From contig CAYMAH010000006.1 in assembly GCA_964388435.1 (NCBI GenBank), positions 1 to 33,637 of the forward strand: a DNA stretch of 33,637 nucleotides, in the 5' to 3' direction. The DNA is from DTNV01 sp964388435 (GTDB taxonomy: Archaea; Micrarchaeota; Micrarchaeia; Norongarragalinales; UBA8480). The notes beneath the pieces are model-generated. The model made no database searches and was not told where the DNA came from. It saw only the letters and a program-made list of their open reading frames with translations. A program made the position numbers and the translations under genes. Shown here one piece after another: positions 16,710 to 23,636 of this stretch (positions are counted from its first letter, which is position 1; the number at the start of each line of letters is the position of its first letter).

Positions 16710-17135
16710 ATGGATGTTACCTTGATTGTGAAACAAATGATTGAAAAAGGAGCCAGCGAACAGGACATCAAAAACAGCCTTTCCGATTTAGGGGTTGATA
16801 ATGTAAACGAGGTTTACGAAAAAGCAAAGAAGGATATTGAAAGCCAGCCAAAGACAGTTCAAAACCCTCGGCCTTCAACCCAACCACAACCAAAACCTCA
16901 AGTTCAAACAACTGCAAAAGAGCCCGGAATTTCAGATATTGAAATAACGAGAATTACAAGCGACGGGGAAAAAAACATGAAACTTGAGGATATAATGAAG
17001 GAGGAGAAAACCGAACCTGAAAACAAAGAAAGTTTAGCCGATTCAACCTCACTTTTAAAGAGCATTGAAGAGTTAAATAAAAAAATTCTTGAAACCAACC
17101 GGGAGATTCTTTTAAAACTTAAGCTAAGAGAATGA
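16710..17135 (+). CDS. Small helical adaptor-like protein with Pro/Gln linker
   Basis: Soluble protein of 141 residues. An N-terminal three-helix unit (about 1-45, 'LIVKQMIEKGASEQDIKNSLSDLG') resembles small helical modules frequent in DPANN proteins. A Pro/Gln-rich linker (about 48-72) follows, then an acidic region and a C-terminal coiled coil (about 112-141, 'LLKSIEELNKKILETNREIL'). It is divergent from the HerA-like gene and convergent with the small membrane-protein operon (13-nt gap). The coiled coil may pair with the 114-residue protein at 14807 or with a membrane component. Function unknown. Confidence 0.7.
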   Translation: MDVTLIVKQMIEKGASEQDIKNSLSDLGVDNVNEVYEKAKKDIESQPKTVQNPRPSTQPQPKPQVQTTAKEPGISDIEITRITSDGEKNMKLEDIMKEEKTEPENKESLADSTSLLKSIEELNKKILETNREILLKLKLRE

Positions 17136-17148
17136 AAAGGGCATAAAA

Positions 17149-17451
17149 TTATTTTTTTTCATCTTTTTTTTCATCTTTTTTTTCAATTGGCTTGAAAACC
17201 GCTTTGATTATTCTTCCTATAAAATGCATTATGAAATTTATTAAACCCGCAAGGTTTTCAGCTATCACCTTTTCCCCTCCAGGCTCTGATGGCTTGAAAT
17301 CGTCCTTTTCCTTGTTCGCTGCTTTTGATTCTGTTTTTGTTTCGGTTACAAGGCTTAGAAGCGCGAGAGTGAAAAGAAGAAAGCTGAAAAAAAACTTTCC
17401 CGTGACAAAAAAGTAAAGTGCTAGGATTATTAAAACCACAAAGATGATCAT
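17149..17451 (-). CDS. Small membrane protein 1 of a seven-gene cluster
   Basis: Not recognised; 100 residues. Two closely spaced membrane segments (about 2-17 and 19-37) form a hairpin. A polar cytoplasmic part follows, containing an amphipathic helix (about 63-90, 'LINFIMHFIGRIIKAVFKP') and a Lys/Asp/Glu tail with repeats of K-K-D-E. The start overlaps the previous stop by 4 nt (ATGA), so it is translationally coupled. It is the last gene of the second sub-operon. Confidence 0.7.
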   Translation of the reverse strand: MIIFVVLIILALYFFVTGKFFFSFLLFTLALLSLVTETKTESKAANKEKDDFKPSEPGGEKVIAENLAGLINFIMHFIGRIIKAVFKPIEKKDEKKDEKK

Positions 17452-17699
17452 TGCATTCCACCAGGTGTTGACGAGTCTCTTGTTAGTATCAAAAACACTA
17501 CTATCAATCCTCCCGCCAGGATTAAGGGGTTTCCAACTCCGAACAAAGCCGCCACCGCGTCAACTATCGCGGCAGTGAAATAAATCATTTTTCTTGAGCT
17601 TAGGATTAAAATCAGAAATATCAACCCCGCCACTATGTAAACCCCACTTTGAACTGCGAGCATGAAGAAAATGCTTAAAAGAAGAAAATTATAGTCCAT
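17448..17699 (-). CDS. Small membrane protein 2 of the cluster
   Basis: Not recognised; 83 residues and almost entirely hydrophobic, with three to four membrane segments (about 3-18, 20-36, 39-58, 60-75) and a short polar C-terminus (TRDSSTPGGMQ). The Gly-containing 'FGVGNPLILAGGLIVV' suggests tight helix packing. ATG at 17699 lies 5 nt after the previous stop and is preferred to a GTG at 17714 that would overlap it. Its last bases overlap the next gene (ATGA). Confidence 0.68.
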   Translation of the reverse strand: MDYNFLLLSIFFMLAVQSGVYIVAGLIFLILILSSRKMIYFTAAIVDAVAALFGVGNPLILAGGLIVVFLILTRDSSTPGGMQ

Positions 17700-17704
17700 T
17701 TTTT

Positions 17705-17941
17705 TTAAAACCACTTTCCAGGCTCAAGTTTAGCCCAAGTCGCTCCCAGAACTAAAACAACAAAGAGTAGGTATTTAAACCAATCGTATGGAAGCACCAA
17801 AAGAAAAACAACCACAAGACTTGTTATAAACGCTATTGATTTAGAGGGTGCCAGTGAATTTCTTAATAGTTTATACACCACAAAAAAGACTAGAATGTCT
17901 ACTATTATTCCAAAATCGCTCCAAAAGTCAAGCAAAATCAT
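17705..17941 (-). CDS. Small membrane protein 3, first gene of the second sub-operon
   Basis: Not recognised; 78 residues with three membrane segments (about 10-26, 36-50, 55-71). A small polar loop (LRNSLAPSKS) lies between the first two, and the C-terminus is short (WAKLEPGKWF). The ATG lies 31 nt after the AT-rich box TTTAATATTTTAA, so this gene begins its own transcript rather than continuing from the gene 151 nt upstream. Confidence 0.68.
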   Translation of the reverse strand: MILLDFWSDFGIIVDILVFFVVYKLLRNSLAPSKSIAFITSLVVVFLLVLPYDWFKYLLFVVLVLGATWAKLEPGKWF

Positions 17942-17962
17942 GTTAAAAACAAGGAATTGTTA

Positions 17963-17972
17963 AAATATTAAA
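17963..17972 (-). promoter_or_regulatory. TATA-like box (TTTAATATTT)
   Basis: It begins 31 nt upstream of the ATG at 17941 in the only sizeable gap inside the small membrane-protein cluster. Confidence 0.5.
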
Positions 17973-18092
17973 CTTTTGCTTTTTTTACAGACTTTGAATT
18001 TAATATTTAAGTTGTTTTTCCGTTCAAAGCCAATATTTTTTTAGAATATGCTCCTACAGTTTAATTTATGTTTTTAATTTCAAATATTTAAA

Positions 18093-18443
18093 CTATAAAA
18101 TTTTTTTCTTTACCTGTTTTTTCTCTGGTTCCCGCCTTTCGTTTTTTAATTGTTTTGCTATTTTCGCGGTTCCGAGCAACATTTCCCCTTCAAGCACTAA
18201 AAGCATTGCAAAGTAGCCTAGAATGAACCCTCCGGCGAACCAGCCGAACACAATGTCGCTTAGGCTTGAACCTTGTATTGTTATGCCAGCGTAGCCGGAG
18301 TTTAATTTGTAGTATACGTAAGCCATTATTGCAACAACCAATATTATCACCAACACTCTGAACTTGAAGTTTACCCACTTGTCCCTTCCCGTGTTTAAGT
18401 GCTTGTAAACACGAACGAAATCATTCCAGAAATTTTTGTCCAT
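18093..18443 (-). CDS. Small membrane protein 4 of the cluster
   Basis: Not recognised; 116 residues. A basic and aromatic N-terminal helix (about 1-26) leads into two membrane segments (about 28-46 and 63-86) joined by a short Gly/Ser loop (NSGYAGITIQGSSLSD). It ends in a highly basic cytoplasmic tail (about 92-116, rich in Lys, Arg and Glu). It has the best SD in the window, GGAGGTGA, 9 nt before the ATG. It is the last gene of the first sub-operon. Confidence 0.7.
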   Translation of the reverse strand: MDKNFWNDFVRVYKHLNTGRDKWVNFKFRVLVIILVVAIMAYVYYKLNSGYAGITIQGSSLSDIVFGWFAGGFILGYFAMLLVLEGEMLLGTAKIAKQLKNERREPEKKQVKKKIL

Positions 18444-18452
18444 TTTTAAAAT

Positions 18453-18460
18453 TCACCTCC
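18453..18460 (-). promoter_or_regulatory. Strong ribosome binding site (GGAGGTGA)
   Basis: Full-length match to the archaeal anti-SD, 9 nt before the ATG at 18443. It includes the stop codon of the preceding gene, so translation of the two is tightly linked. Confidence 0.75.
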
Positions 18461-18701
18461 TCCAATGAAACAGCCTGTAAAGGCTGGGTATTAGCATTAA
18501 CGCTCCAGTGCTTATTAAAAGCCATCCGAAAACTCCTATAACCCCAAATATTGGATGTTCTATCACCAGATAATAAATTAAAATTCCAGCCACTATCAAG
18601 ACAAGCATTGGCGAGAAGGATAGATGTTCTTTTGACCAGTTATAAAAATAATAAGCTAGATATAATAAAAGAGCCCACCAAAAAATATCAAAAACATTCA
18701 T
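18453..18701 (-). CDS. Small membrane protein 5 of the cluster
   Basis: Not recognised; 82 residues with three membrane segments (about 4-20, 31-47, 50-71) and a basic end (RLFHWRR). Only short loops connect them (NWSKEHLSFSP). The start overlaps the previous stop by 4 nt (ATGA). Size and topology are close to the 78- and 83-residue neighbours, but no sequence identity is obvious by eye. Confidence 0.68.
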   Translation of the reverse strand: MNVFDIFWWALLLYLAYYFYNWSKEHLSFSPMLVLIVAGILIYYLVIEHPIFGVIGVFGWLLISTGALMLIPSLYRLFHWRR

Positions 18702-19144
18702 TGGAATGCGCCTCTGCTGCTTTCCAGGTGTTTGTTTATCTGTTCTTCACCTTTTGCTCTCACGTCAGCTTGCCTTTTCATGAATTGTATGTCCTCTTCG
18801 CTTAATTTTACGCCCTTATACATTTTTTGTTGAAGCTTCTGGTACCTAGCCTCATCGTGATCGCCTTCATGAAAGCCTAATATTTGAAGTATTCCCGCAA
18901 CTCCGAAGTCAAGCACGAATTGAAGCTGGCCTCCCATTACAAAGAAGATGAAGGCAACGAAAAATAACGGGTATAAGATAAACGGATAGTTTAAAAGCAG
19001 GTATGCCACTAGAACAAGCCCTCCTCCAAACAGCAGGGAATTTCCTTGAGTTCTGGTGTAAAGCCAGGTTATTATTAAAACAACAGCCATGACTTGTATT
19101 ACAAAGGAAAGATCTGAAAAAGTTCCCATGATATCGAATATCAT
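18698..19144 (-). CDS. Small membrane protein 6 with cytoplasmic helical tail
   Basis: Not recognised; 148 residues. Three to four membrane segments (about 13-30, 36-51, 54-71, possibly 75-90) are followed by a charged helical tail of about 55 residues ('HEGDHDEARYQKLQQKMYKG' and onward) that could contact a cytoplasmic partner. The ATG follows the previous stop by 7 nt, with a GAGGT element inside the end of that gene. It is the second gene of the first sub-operon. Confidence 0.7.
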   Translation of the reverse strand: MIFDIMGTFSDLSFVIQVMAVVLIITWLYTRTQGNSLLFGGGLVLVAYLLLNYPFILYPLFFVAFIFFVMGGQLQFVLDFGVAGILQILGFHEGDHDEARYQKLQQKMYKGVKLSEEDIQFMKRQADVRAKGEEQINKHLESSRGAFQ

Positions 19145-19151
19145 TTTTTTT

Positions 19152-19628
19152 TTAAAACCTCACGAAGCTTTGAATCAAAACCATTACCATTAAAACAACG
19201 AGACCGATTGAAAAGAATTTAAGAGCTTCATTCCAGCCGGTGTAAACGCTTCCCTTTCCTTCATAATCTTTTATCACTCCCTCTCCAAGACTGGTAGCTG
19301 CGAAAACAGCCAGGAATTGAGGTAGTATAAAAGCAAAACTCCAGTAAGAGAAGTTATTATTCATTCCTGCCATAAAATAAGAATAATTCGAAGCCAAAAC
19401 AAGACCTTGAACTCCCATGGCAACAGGCGCGGTGAAACCGAAAAACAACAAAGAAAAGACAAAAACAAAGAAGAACGCGTTGAAGATTCCAAACAAACCG
19501 CTTTCAGCGTAAGGAGGAGTGAATGAGAAAAGAGTTGACTTGCTTTGCATTGCCTGACTATTGATGAAGAAAACAGCTGCGAAGCACGCAAAGAACACCA
19601 CAACACTGAAAAAACTTAACGAGTTCAT
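19152..19628 (-). CDS. Small membrane protein 7, first gene of the cluster
   Basis: Four to five membrane segments in 158 residues (about 4-21, 43-63, 65-80, 95-115, 132-154). The region 'FILPQFLAVFAATSLGEG' is vaguely like the Pro-His-Gly-E segment of SpoIIM-family proteins, but the His-Gly is absent and I do not assign it. ATG at 19628 is preferred because a TTTTTTATAA box begins about 31 nt upstream; a GTG at 19649 would fall right against that box. It leads the operon with the next three genes. Confidence 0.68.
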   Translation of the reverse strand: MNSLSFFSVVVFFACFAAVFFINSQAMQSKSTLFSFTPPYAESGLFGIFNAFFFVFVFSLLFFGFTAPVAMGVQGLVLASNYSYFMAGMNNNFSYWSFAFILPQFLAVFAATSLGEGVIKDYEGKGSVYTGWNEALKFFSIGLVVLMVMVLIQSFVRF

Positions 19629-19650
19629 CGAAGAAATAAAGGCAATCACA

Positions 19651-19660
19651 TTATAAAAAA
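19651..19660 (-). promoter_or_regulatory. TATA box (TTTTTTATAA)
   Basis: About 31 nt upstream of the ATG at 19628, in the 47-nt gap after the phosphatase gene. It separates the membrane cluster from the phosphatase transcript or reinforces it. Confidence 0.55.
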
Positions 19661-19675
19661 CTTTCTACAGCGCCG

Positions 19676-21061
19676 TCATGTTTTGCTCAGCGTGACTTTG
19701 ATTTTGTTCCTCGATTTTTCCCCTCCCAGTATGAGACTTTCGATTTCATCTTGTTTAATCTGTATTGTCTGATCCTTCTTTCCCAGAATGTTCAGATAAC
19801 CAACGTTTTTTCTTGTAACCCGCGTTGGATTTTTGCCGTGGTGCGTTATCACCAGTATCCCCTCATACCCTGGTTTTTTCTTTATTGAAACATGCTCTCT
19901 TGAAATGGATGCGATTCCCTCTTTTTCATCGTCATTTTCGCTCGTTACCGCAAAGTACTTCCCTTTATCGCTTCCGTTTTCCAGTATCTCCTTGTCGTAC
20001 CTTCCCAAAACAATACCCTTCTCCAAAGCTTTTTCCGTCACGTGAAAGGTTTTCGAATGCCCCTCCTTCGCGTCCCTGCCAATCACTTCCGCGTTGAACG
20101 TGTATAGCGGTTCTTTTGAAGTTTTTTCAAAAACATTCTCATCTACTTCTTCGTCAACAGCCCTGTACTTCCAGTCAGACCCTTTTTGATTTTCAATCTC
20201 CCTTGACAGCTGCTCTTCAATGGGTAGTTCGAAACCCCTCCGGTCCAACTCCACTCTTTTTAAACCGGTGTAAACGCTTGATTTTTTGTTCAAACCCCCA
20301 AGATCAAGCTCCACATAAGAAGGATTGGCCCCGTGAACCCCGCTTGAGTCTATCGTATAGGCCCTGTTCCACAGGTTTTCGTTTTTGTGCGTGTGACCCG
20401 ACACCACCATGTCAAAATCGTGTTTTTTCAAAAATGATTCAACAGCATTCTTACCAAAAACCCATACCCCGCTTCCTCTATCGCTTGGCTTAAAACCATC
20501 CGCCTTTTCTTTCGGCTCGTTCCAAACAGTTTGAAGCTTCAACTCCTCAGAAGGTTTCTTGTAATCATCAATGCCATTAAAAACATCAGGGTGAGGAATA
20601 CCGCCATGCACCATCAAAACCCTGCCCGCTTTAACCGCGATTGGAAGGTTTTCGTACAAACTCTTCACCTGACCGTAAAACTCCCCTCCCTTTTCTTCCC
20701 CGAATCTCATCCTGAGCTCTAAGGGCAAGTGGTGTTGAAACGAAGAGATGCTGATTTTACCCTCTTTGTCAACATGCTCGTGATTACCAGCCAGGGTTAC
20801 CACCCTGTCTTTGAAACGATTTTTAAGGTTGAACACCCTTTCTATGGTCTCCAGATTCTTCTCTTCCCTCCGGTCGGCATAATCACCCAGAAATACTAGA
20901 TACAAATCGTCTTTCTCCGCGTTTTTTTCAAACCCCGTTTTTTTGAGAATCTCCTCAAGATTTTCAATTTTTGAGTGCAAATCCCCCACTATTATCGCCC
21001 TGCCATGTTCTGGAAGCGTTACAAGACCCCCCTCAACCTTCACGCCTGTTTTGTACTCCAT
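19676..21061 (-). CDS. PPP-family phosphatase fused to an FHA domain
   Basis: Cytoplasmic protein of 461 residues. Residues about 20-260 carry the PPP metallophosphatase motifs: GDLH (26-29), GDYADR (59-64), GNHE (92-95), VHGG (151-154), a W-x-x-P element in 'TVWNEP', R-G-S-G-V-W-V-F-G, and SGHTH (221-225). Residues about 346-461 fit an FHA phosphothreonine-binding domain: LGR (352-354), SREH (387-390) and 'HHGKNPT'. A charged linker joins them. It likely binds a phosphothreonine target and dephosphorylates it or a partner; no kinase lies in the window. ATG at 21061 follows the previous stop by 1 nt; GTG at 21073 would overlap it. It forms an operon with the helical-repeat protein. Confidence 0.82.
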   Translation of the reverse strand: MEYKTGVKVEGGLVTLPEHGRAIIVGDLHSKIENLEEILKKTGFEKNAEKDDLYLVFLGDYADRREEKNLETIERVFNLKNRFKDRVVTLAGNHEHVDKEGKISISSFQHHLPLELRMRFGEEKGGEFYGQVKSLYENLPIAVKAGRVLMVHGGIPHPDVFNGIDDYKKPSEELKLQTVWNEPKEKADGFKPSDRGSGVWVFGKNAVESFLKKHDFDMVVSGHTHKNENLWNRAYTIDSSGVHGANPSYVELDLGGLNKKSSVYTGLKRVELDRRGFELPIEEQLSREIENQKGSDWKYRAVDEEVDENVFEKTSKEPLYTFNAEVIGRDAKEGHSKTFHVTEKALEKGIVLGRYDKEILENGSDKGKYFAVTSENDDEKEGIASISREHVSIKKKPGYEGILVITHHGKNPTRVTRKNVGYLNILGKKDQTIQIKQDEIESLILGGEKSRNKIKVTLSKT

Positions 21062-21062
21062 T

Positions 21063-22616
21063 TCAAGTCTCACGCTCTTTCTTAGAGTTTTTGATAAACA
21101 ACGCCAACTCCTTCCTAACCGCTTCGTAGTCTCTCAATTCCTTAAAGTCAGGTTCAACAAAAGCTTTTTTGTTATTGACTTCTTCAGGCGGCTTCAAAAA
21201 ATCTTCCAAAGCCTCCTCCCCAAGCCCCTTGATTTCAGGCGAAACATTGGCGGCGGTATGCATCTTCAGCTTCATCCTGTCTTCAGCGTCGGCAAGGCCT
21301 TGCCTCAATCTTTCAAAAATGTAGTTTCGCAGTTTTTGATTCTTCACCTTGTCATCCAGTGTTTTGTGAATGGTAAGATAATACTCATCAACATCCTTAT
21401 CACTCAACAAGTCCGAGAACAACCCTACCGCTTTATCCTTGTTCGCTTCATTTATTGTGGAACCAATATGTTCCAAAGCCTCTAATTTGAGAATACCCCA
21501 ATTATCACTTTTAACCGCTCTCGCCATCCGATCAAAATCCCTGTGTTTCAGCAAAACCTTCAAAGCATTGTATTGAAGTTGATCGCTGGGCTCGTTTTCG
21601 AATAACATCCGGTCAAACTCCTCCCTTGCCGGCTTCGAGTTGAAGTTGTACAAGTCACTTAATTTTTCTGGATTTTCTCTTGCCCGGTTTATCAACTCAT
21701 TCAGTTTATTGAAGGGAAGTTCAAGCTGGCCTTCATTTTTTTCTTTCAAACCAAACCCAAGCTGTTCGACCTCTCCTCTCGCCGCCTGCTTTCCTTCGGG
21801 TTTTTTTTCAGGTTTTTCATAAGAAACAAACTCAAAACCCCCCGCGGTTCTTTCAACAGGCCTTCCAAACTCTTGTTTTAAAGTTTTCAAGTGCTCGGCA
21901 AGGTTAGCGTTGTAAGAGAGAATGCTTTCCATCATTTTCTTGTACTTTTCATCTTGCTCAGGTTTCTTGACCTCCCCTCCAAAAGTAAAAGTCCCCCCTC
22001 CAACGTTCTTTCCAACATTTCCGTAAACGTTTCCATAAACCCTGTTTATAATCTTATAAGTTTTAGACTTTTTGGATTTCGTAGGCCTTTCTTGAGCTTC
22101 TTGAACAGGCGCCTGATGAGGTTCCGATTGTTGAGGTTTTAAAGTCTCTTCTATTTTACCCCTTAAATAATCGTTTTTGTACAATTCGCTTATGAAAGCC
22201 CTTGACACGTTTTTGTAATCATTCAATAACATCCACTCTGTTCTATTCTGACGTTTTGGAAGCGACAAAGTCCACTTTCTTAAAAGGGTTTTAACCACGT
22301 TGTTTTTTTCCTCCCCTCCCGCAATAAAAACAGAGCGCAGTTGAGCAGCGGTATTAACATCGTTTTGACTCAACAAGTTGGAAATTTTTTTCACATTCTC
22401 CTCATTCCTGAACTGTGAGTGGCCTGAATTTCTCAAGAGGTTTGAAAACAACTCCTGTTTGTAGGGAGTGTTTTTTGAGTTTGAAATATCTATCAAATCA
22501 TGATAAAGCCTATTTTCCCTTGCTAGTTTCAACCCCCATAAAACGTTTCCACTGCTTTCCGTTATCTTCGGCTTATACCACCCTTGCTTTTCGATTTTTG
22601 CTTTCTTTGCAGGCAT
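21063..22616 (-). CDS. Helical-repeat cytoplasmic protein with Gly/Asn-rich central motif
   Basis: Not recognised; 517 residues, hydrophilic, no signal or membrane segment. The N-terminal (about 20-160) and C-terminal (about 300-500) parts are mostly helical with HEAT-like pairing ('DQLQYNALKVLLKHRDFDRM', 'NWGILKLEALEHIG'). The centre (about 186-214) is different: 'YGNVYGNVGKNVGGGTFTFG', a short Gly/Asn/Val beta-prone repeat between Lys-rich flanks, reminiscent of amyloid signalling motifs. A coiled region (about 215-250) follows. It is the first gene of a two-gene operon with the PPP-FHA phosphatase, so it is a candidate phospho-partner or scaffold. Confidence 0.72.
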   Translation of the reverse strand: MPAKKAKIEKQGWYKPKITESSGNVLWGLKLARENRLYHDLIDISNSKNTPYKQELFSNLLRNSGHSQFRNEENVKKISNLLSQNDVNTAAQLRSVFIAGGEEKNNVVKTLLRKWTLSLPKRQNRTEWMLLNDYKNVSRAFISELYKNDYLRGKIEETLKPQQSEPHQAPVQEAQERPTKSKKSKTYKIINRVYGNVYGNVGKNVGGGTFTFGGEVKKPEQDEKYKKMMESILSYNANLAEHLKTLKQEFGRPVERTAGGFEFVSYEKPEKKPEGKQAARGEVEQLGFGLKEKNEGQLELPFNKLNELINRARENPEKLSDLYNFNSKPAREEFDRMLFENEPSDQLQYNALKVLLKHRDFDRMARAVKSDNWGILKLEALEHIGSTINEANKDKAVGLFSDLLSDKDVDEYYLTIHKTLDDKVKNQKLRNYIFERLRQGLADAEDRMKLKMHTAANVSPEIKGLGEEALEDFLKPPEEVNNKKAFVEPDFKELRDYEAVRKELALFIKNSKKERET

Positions 22617-22638
22617 GATAATAAATGAAAAATGAAAG

Positions 22639-22646
22639 TTTTTAAA
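22639..22646 (-). promoter_or_regulatory. TATA box (TTTAAAAA)
   Basis: It begins 30 nt before the ATG at 22616. It is the promoter for the helical-repeat/phosphatase operon. Confidence 0.65.
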
Positions 22647-22673
22647 GATTTGTAATCAACGGTGTTTTGACTT

Positions 22674-22964
22674 TCACAAAAAATAAACCTGAAGAACCGG
22701 GATTTCCCGTATTTTGATTATTTTTGGCTTAATTTTAAGAACATTTATTGCCAGATTTATGGTTTTTTCACCTACAAGATTCATCGACTTTCTTTCCTTA
22801 AAAGCCTTCACAATCCAAACTATCAGTACCTTCTCCTCAACGACACTTCCATAAAAAGAGGAATATTTTTTTAAGTCTAAAACCTTCTCCCCCTCACTGA
22901 ATTTTCTGCCTAAAAGATCTGAATCACAAACTGAAAGGATTTTATCATATTTTGCGTTAAACAT
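22674..22964 (-). CDS. DUF424 family protein
   Basis: Small archaeal protein of 96 residues, usual length for DUF424. Recognisable features are 'VCDSDLLGRKFSEGEKVLDL' near the N-terminus, 'SFYGS', and the 'NLVGEKTINLAI' segment followed by 'IIKIREIPVLQVYFL' (family form I-x-G-V-P-H-x-Q). The usual P-H is P-V here. The function is not established; a nucleic-acid or translation role has been suspected for the family. It follows the anchored PsbP-like gene by 4 nt, with GGTGTTGA just ahead of the ATG, so it is carried on the giant-protein transcript. Confidence 0.8.
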   Translation of the reverse strand: MFNAKYDKILSVCDSDLLGRKFSEGEKVLDLKKYSSFYGSVVEEKVLIVWIVKAFKERKSMNLVGEKTINLAINVLKIKPKIIKIREIPVLQVYFL

Positions 22965-22968
22965 TTTT

Positions 22969-23619
22969 TCAACACCTGAAAGTGGAAAAGGTGTAATCGC
23001 TTAATGCCAAGTCAGACTCGCTTATCCGAGGAGTGAAGAAAGTTATTATCGCAACATAAGGCTCGCCCAAAAGAGTTTTACAGTCAAAAAACGCCTCCCT
23101 GCCTAAAACGGTTTCATTCACTCCATACAAACTCGTCGAATTTGCAAAAAAATCAAAGGTTAAAAGATAGTAATTATTAACATAACCCGTTCCCTTCAGA
23201 TTATTAACAATAGAACCAAGCGAGTTCAGAGCGTTGTCGTACTCGTTTTCGCCCGTGGTGCCGTTTAAAACATCCACCGTCAAAACCTCTGGAAAGTGTG
23301 CGAAAAAAGTGGACGCAGTGAAGTAAAATACAGTGTCATTGTCATACAGATTGGAGTTGTTCACAAAATACCCTTTAGGGTACTGAATCGTAAAACCGTA
23401 TTCATAATCAGTGTAATTAATCATCGAAGAACCGAAAGTTGAATTGAAATTTACAATTTCATTGTTGATGTTACTTGAAAGGTTGGTTGACTGAATTCTC
23501 TGGTTCAGTGACGTGAATTGCAAAAAGAAGTCAAAACCTCCGTTGAACAACCAAAACACCGCGATGAAAAACAAAATCAGTCCAGCAACAACAAAAAAAC
23601 CTTTCAATGATTTATTCAA
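22969..23619 (-). CDS. Membrane-anchored extracytoplasmic protein, PsbP/DUF1795-like fold suspected
   Basis: The 216 residues begin with a membrane anchor (about 7-26) followed by a sequon-rich linker (about 35-70). The outer domain opens with 'YEYGFTIQYPKGYFV', the pattern (D-Y-G-F-S-I-x-Y-P-x-G-Y/W) of PsbP/MOG1-like sandwich domains, and keeps alternating strand patterning to the end. Two Cys ('FFDCKTL' and the terminal 'FRC') could form a disulfide. It lies 17 nt after the giant surface protein in the same operon, so it may assist or bind it. The fold is inferred from one motif only. Confidence 0.68.
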   Translation of the reverse strand: MNKSLKGFFVVAGLILFFIAVFWLFNGGFDFFLQFTSLNQRIQSTNLSSNINNEIVNFNSTFGSSMINYTDYEYGFTIQYPKGYFVNNSNLYDNDTVFYFTASTFFAHFPEVLTVDVLNGTTGENEYDNALNSLGSIVNNLKGTGYVNNYYLLTFDFFANSTSLYGVNETVLGREAFFDCKTLLGEPYVAIITFFTPRISESDLALSDYTFSTFRC

Positions 23620-23636
23620 AACATTAACACCTTTTT

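Noticed and set aside
17149..17190. Repeated TTTTTTCATC units as a regulatory or CRISPR-like repeat
   Set aside because: They encode the K-K-D-E repeats in the Lys-rich C-terminal tail of the small membrane protein and are too short and few for an array.
19152..19628. SpoIIM-family (stage II sporulation M) membrane protein
   Set aside because: Only one Pro-containing segment is similar; the P-H-G-E signature is missing and the length is short.
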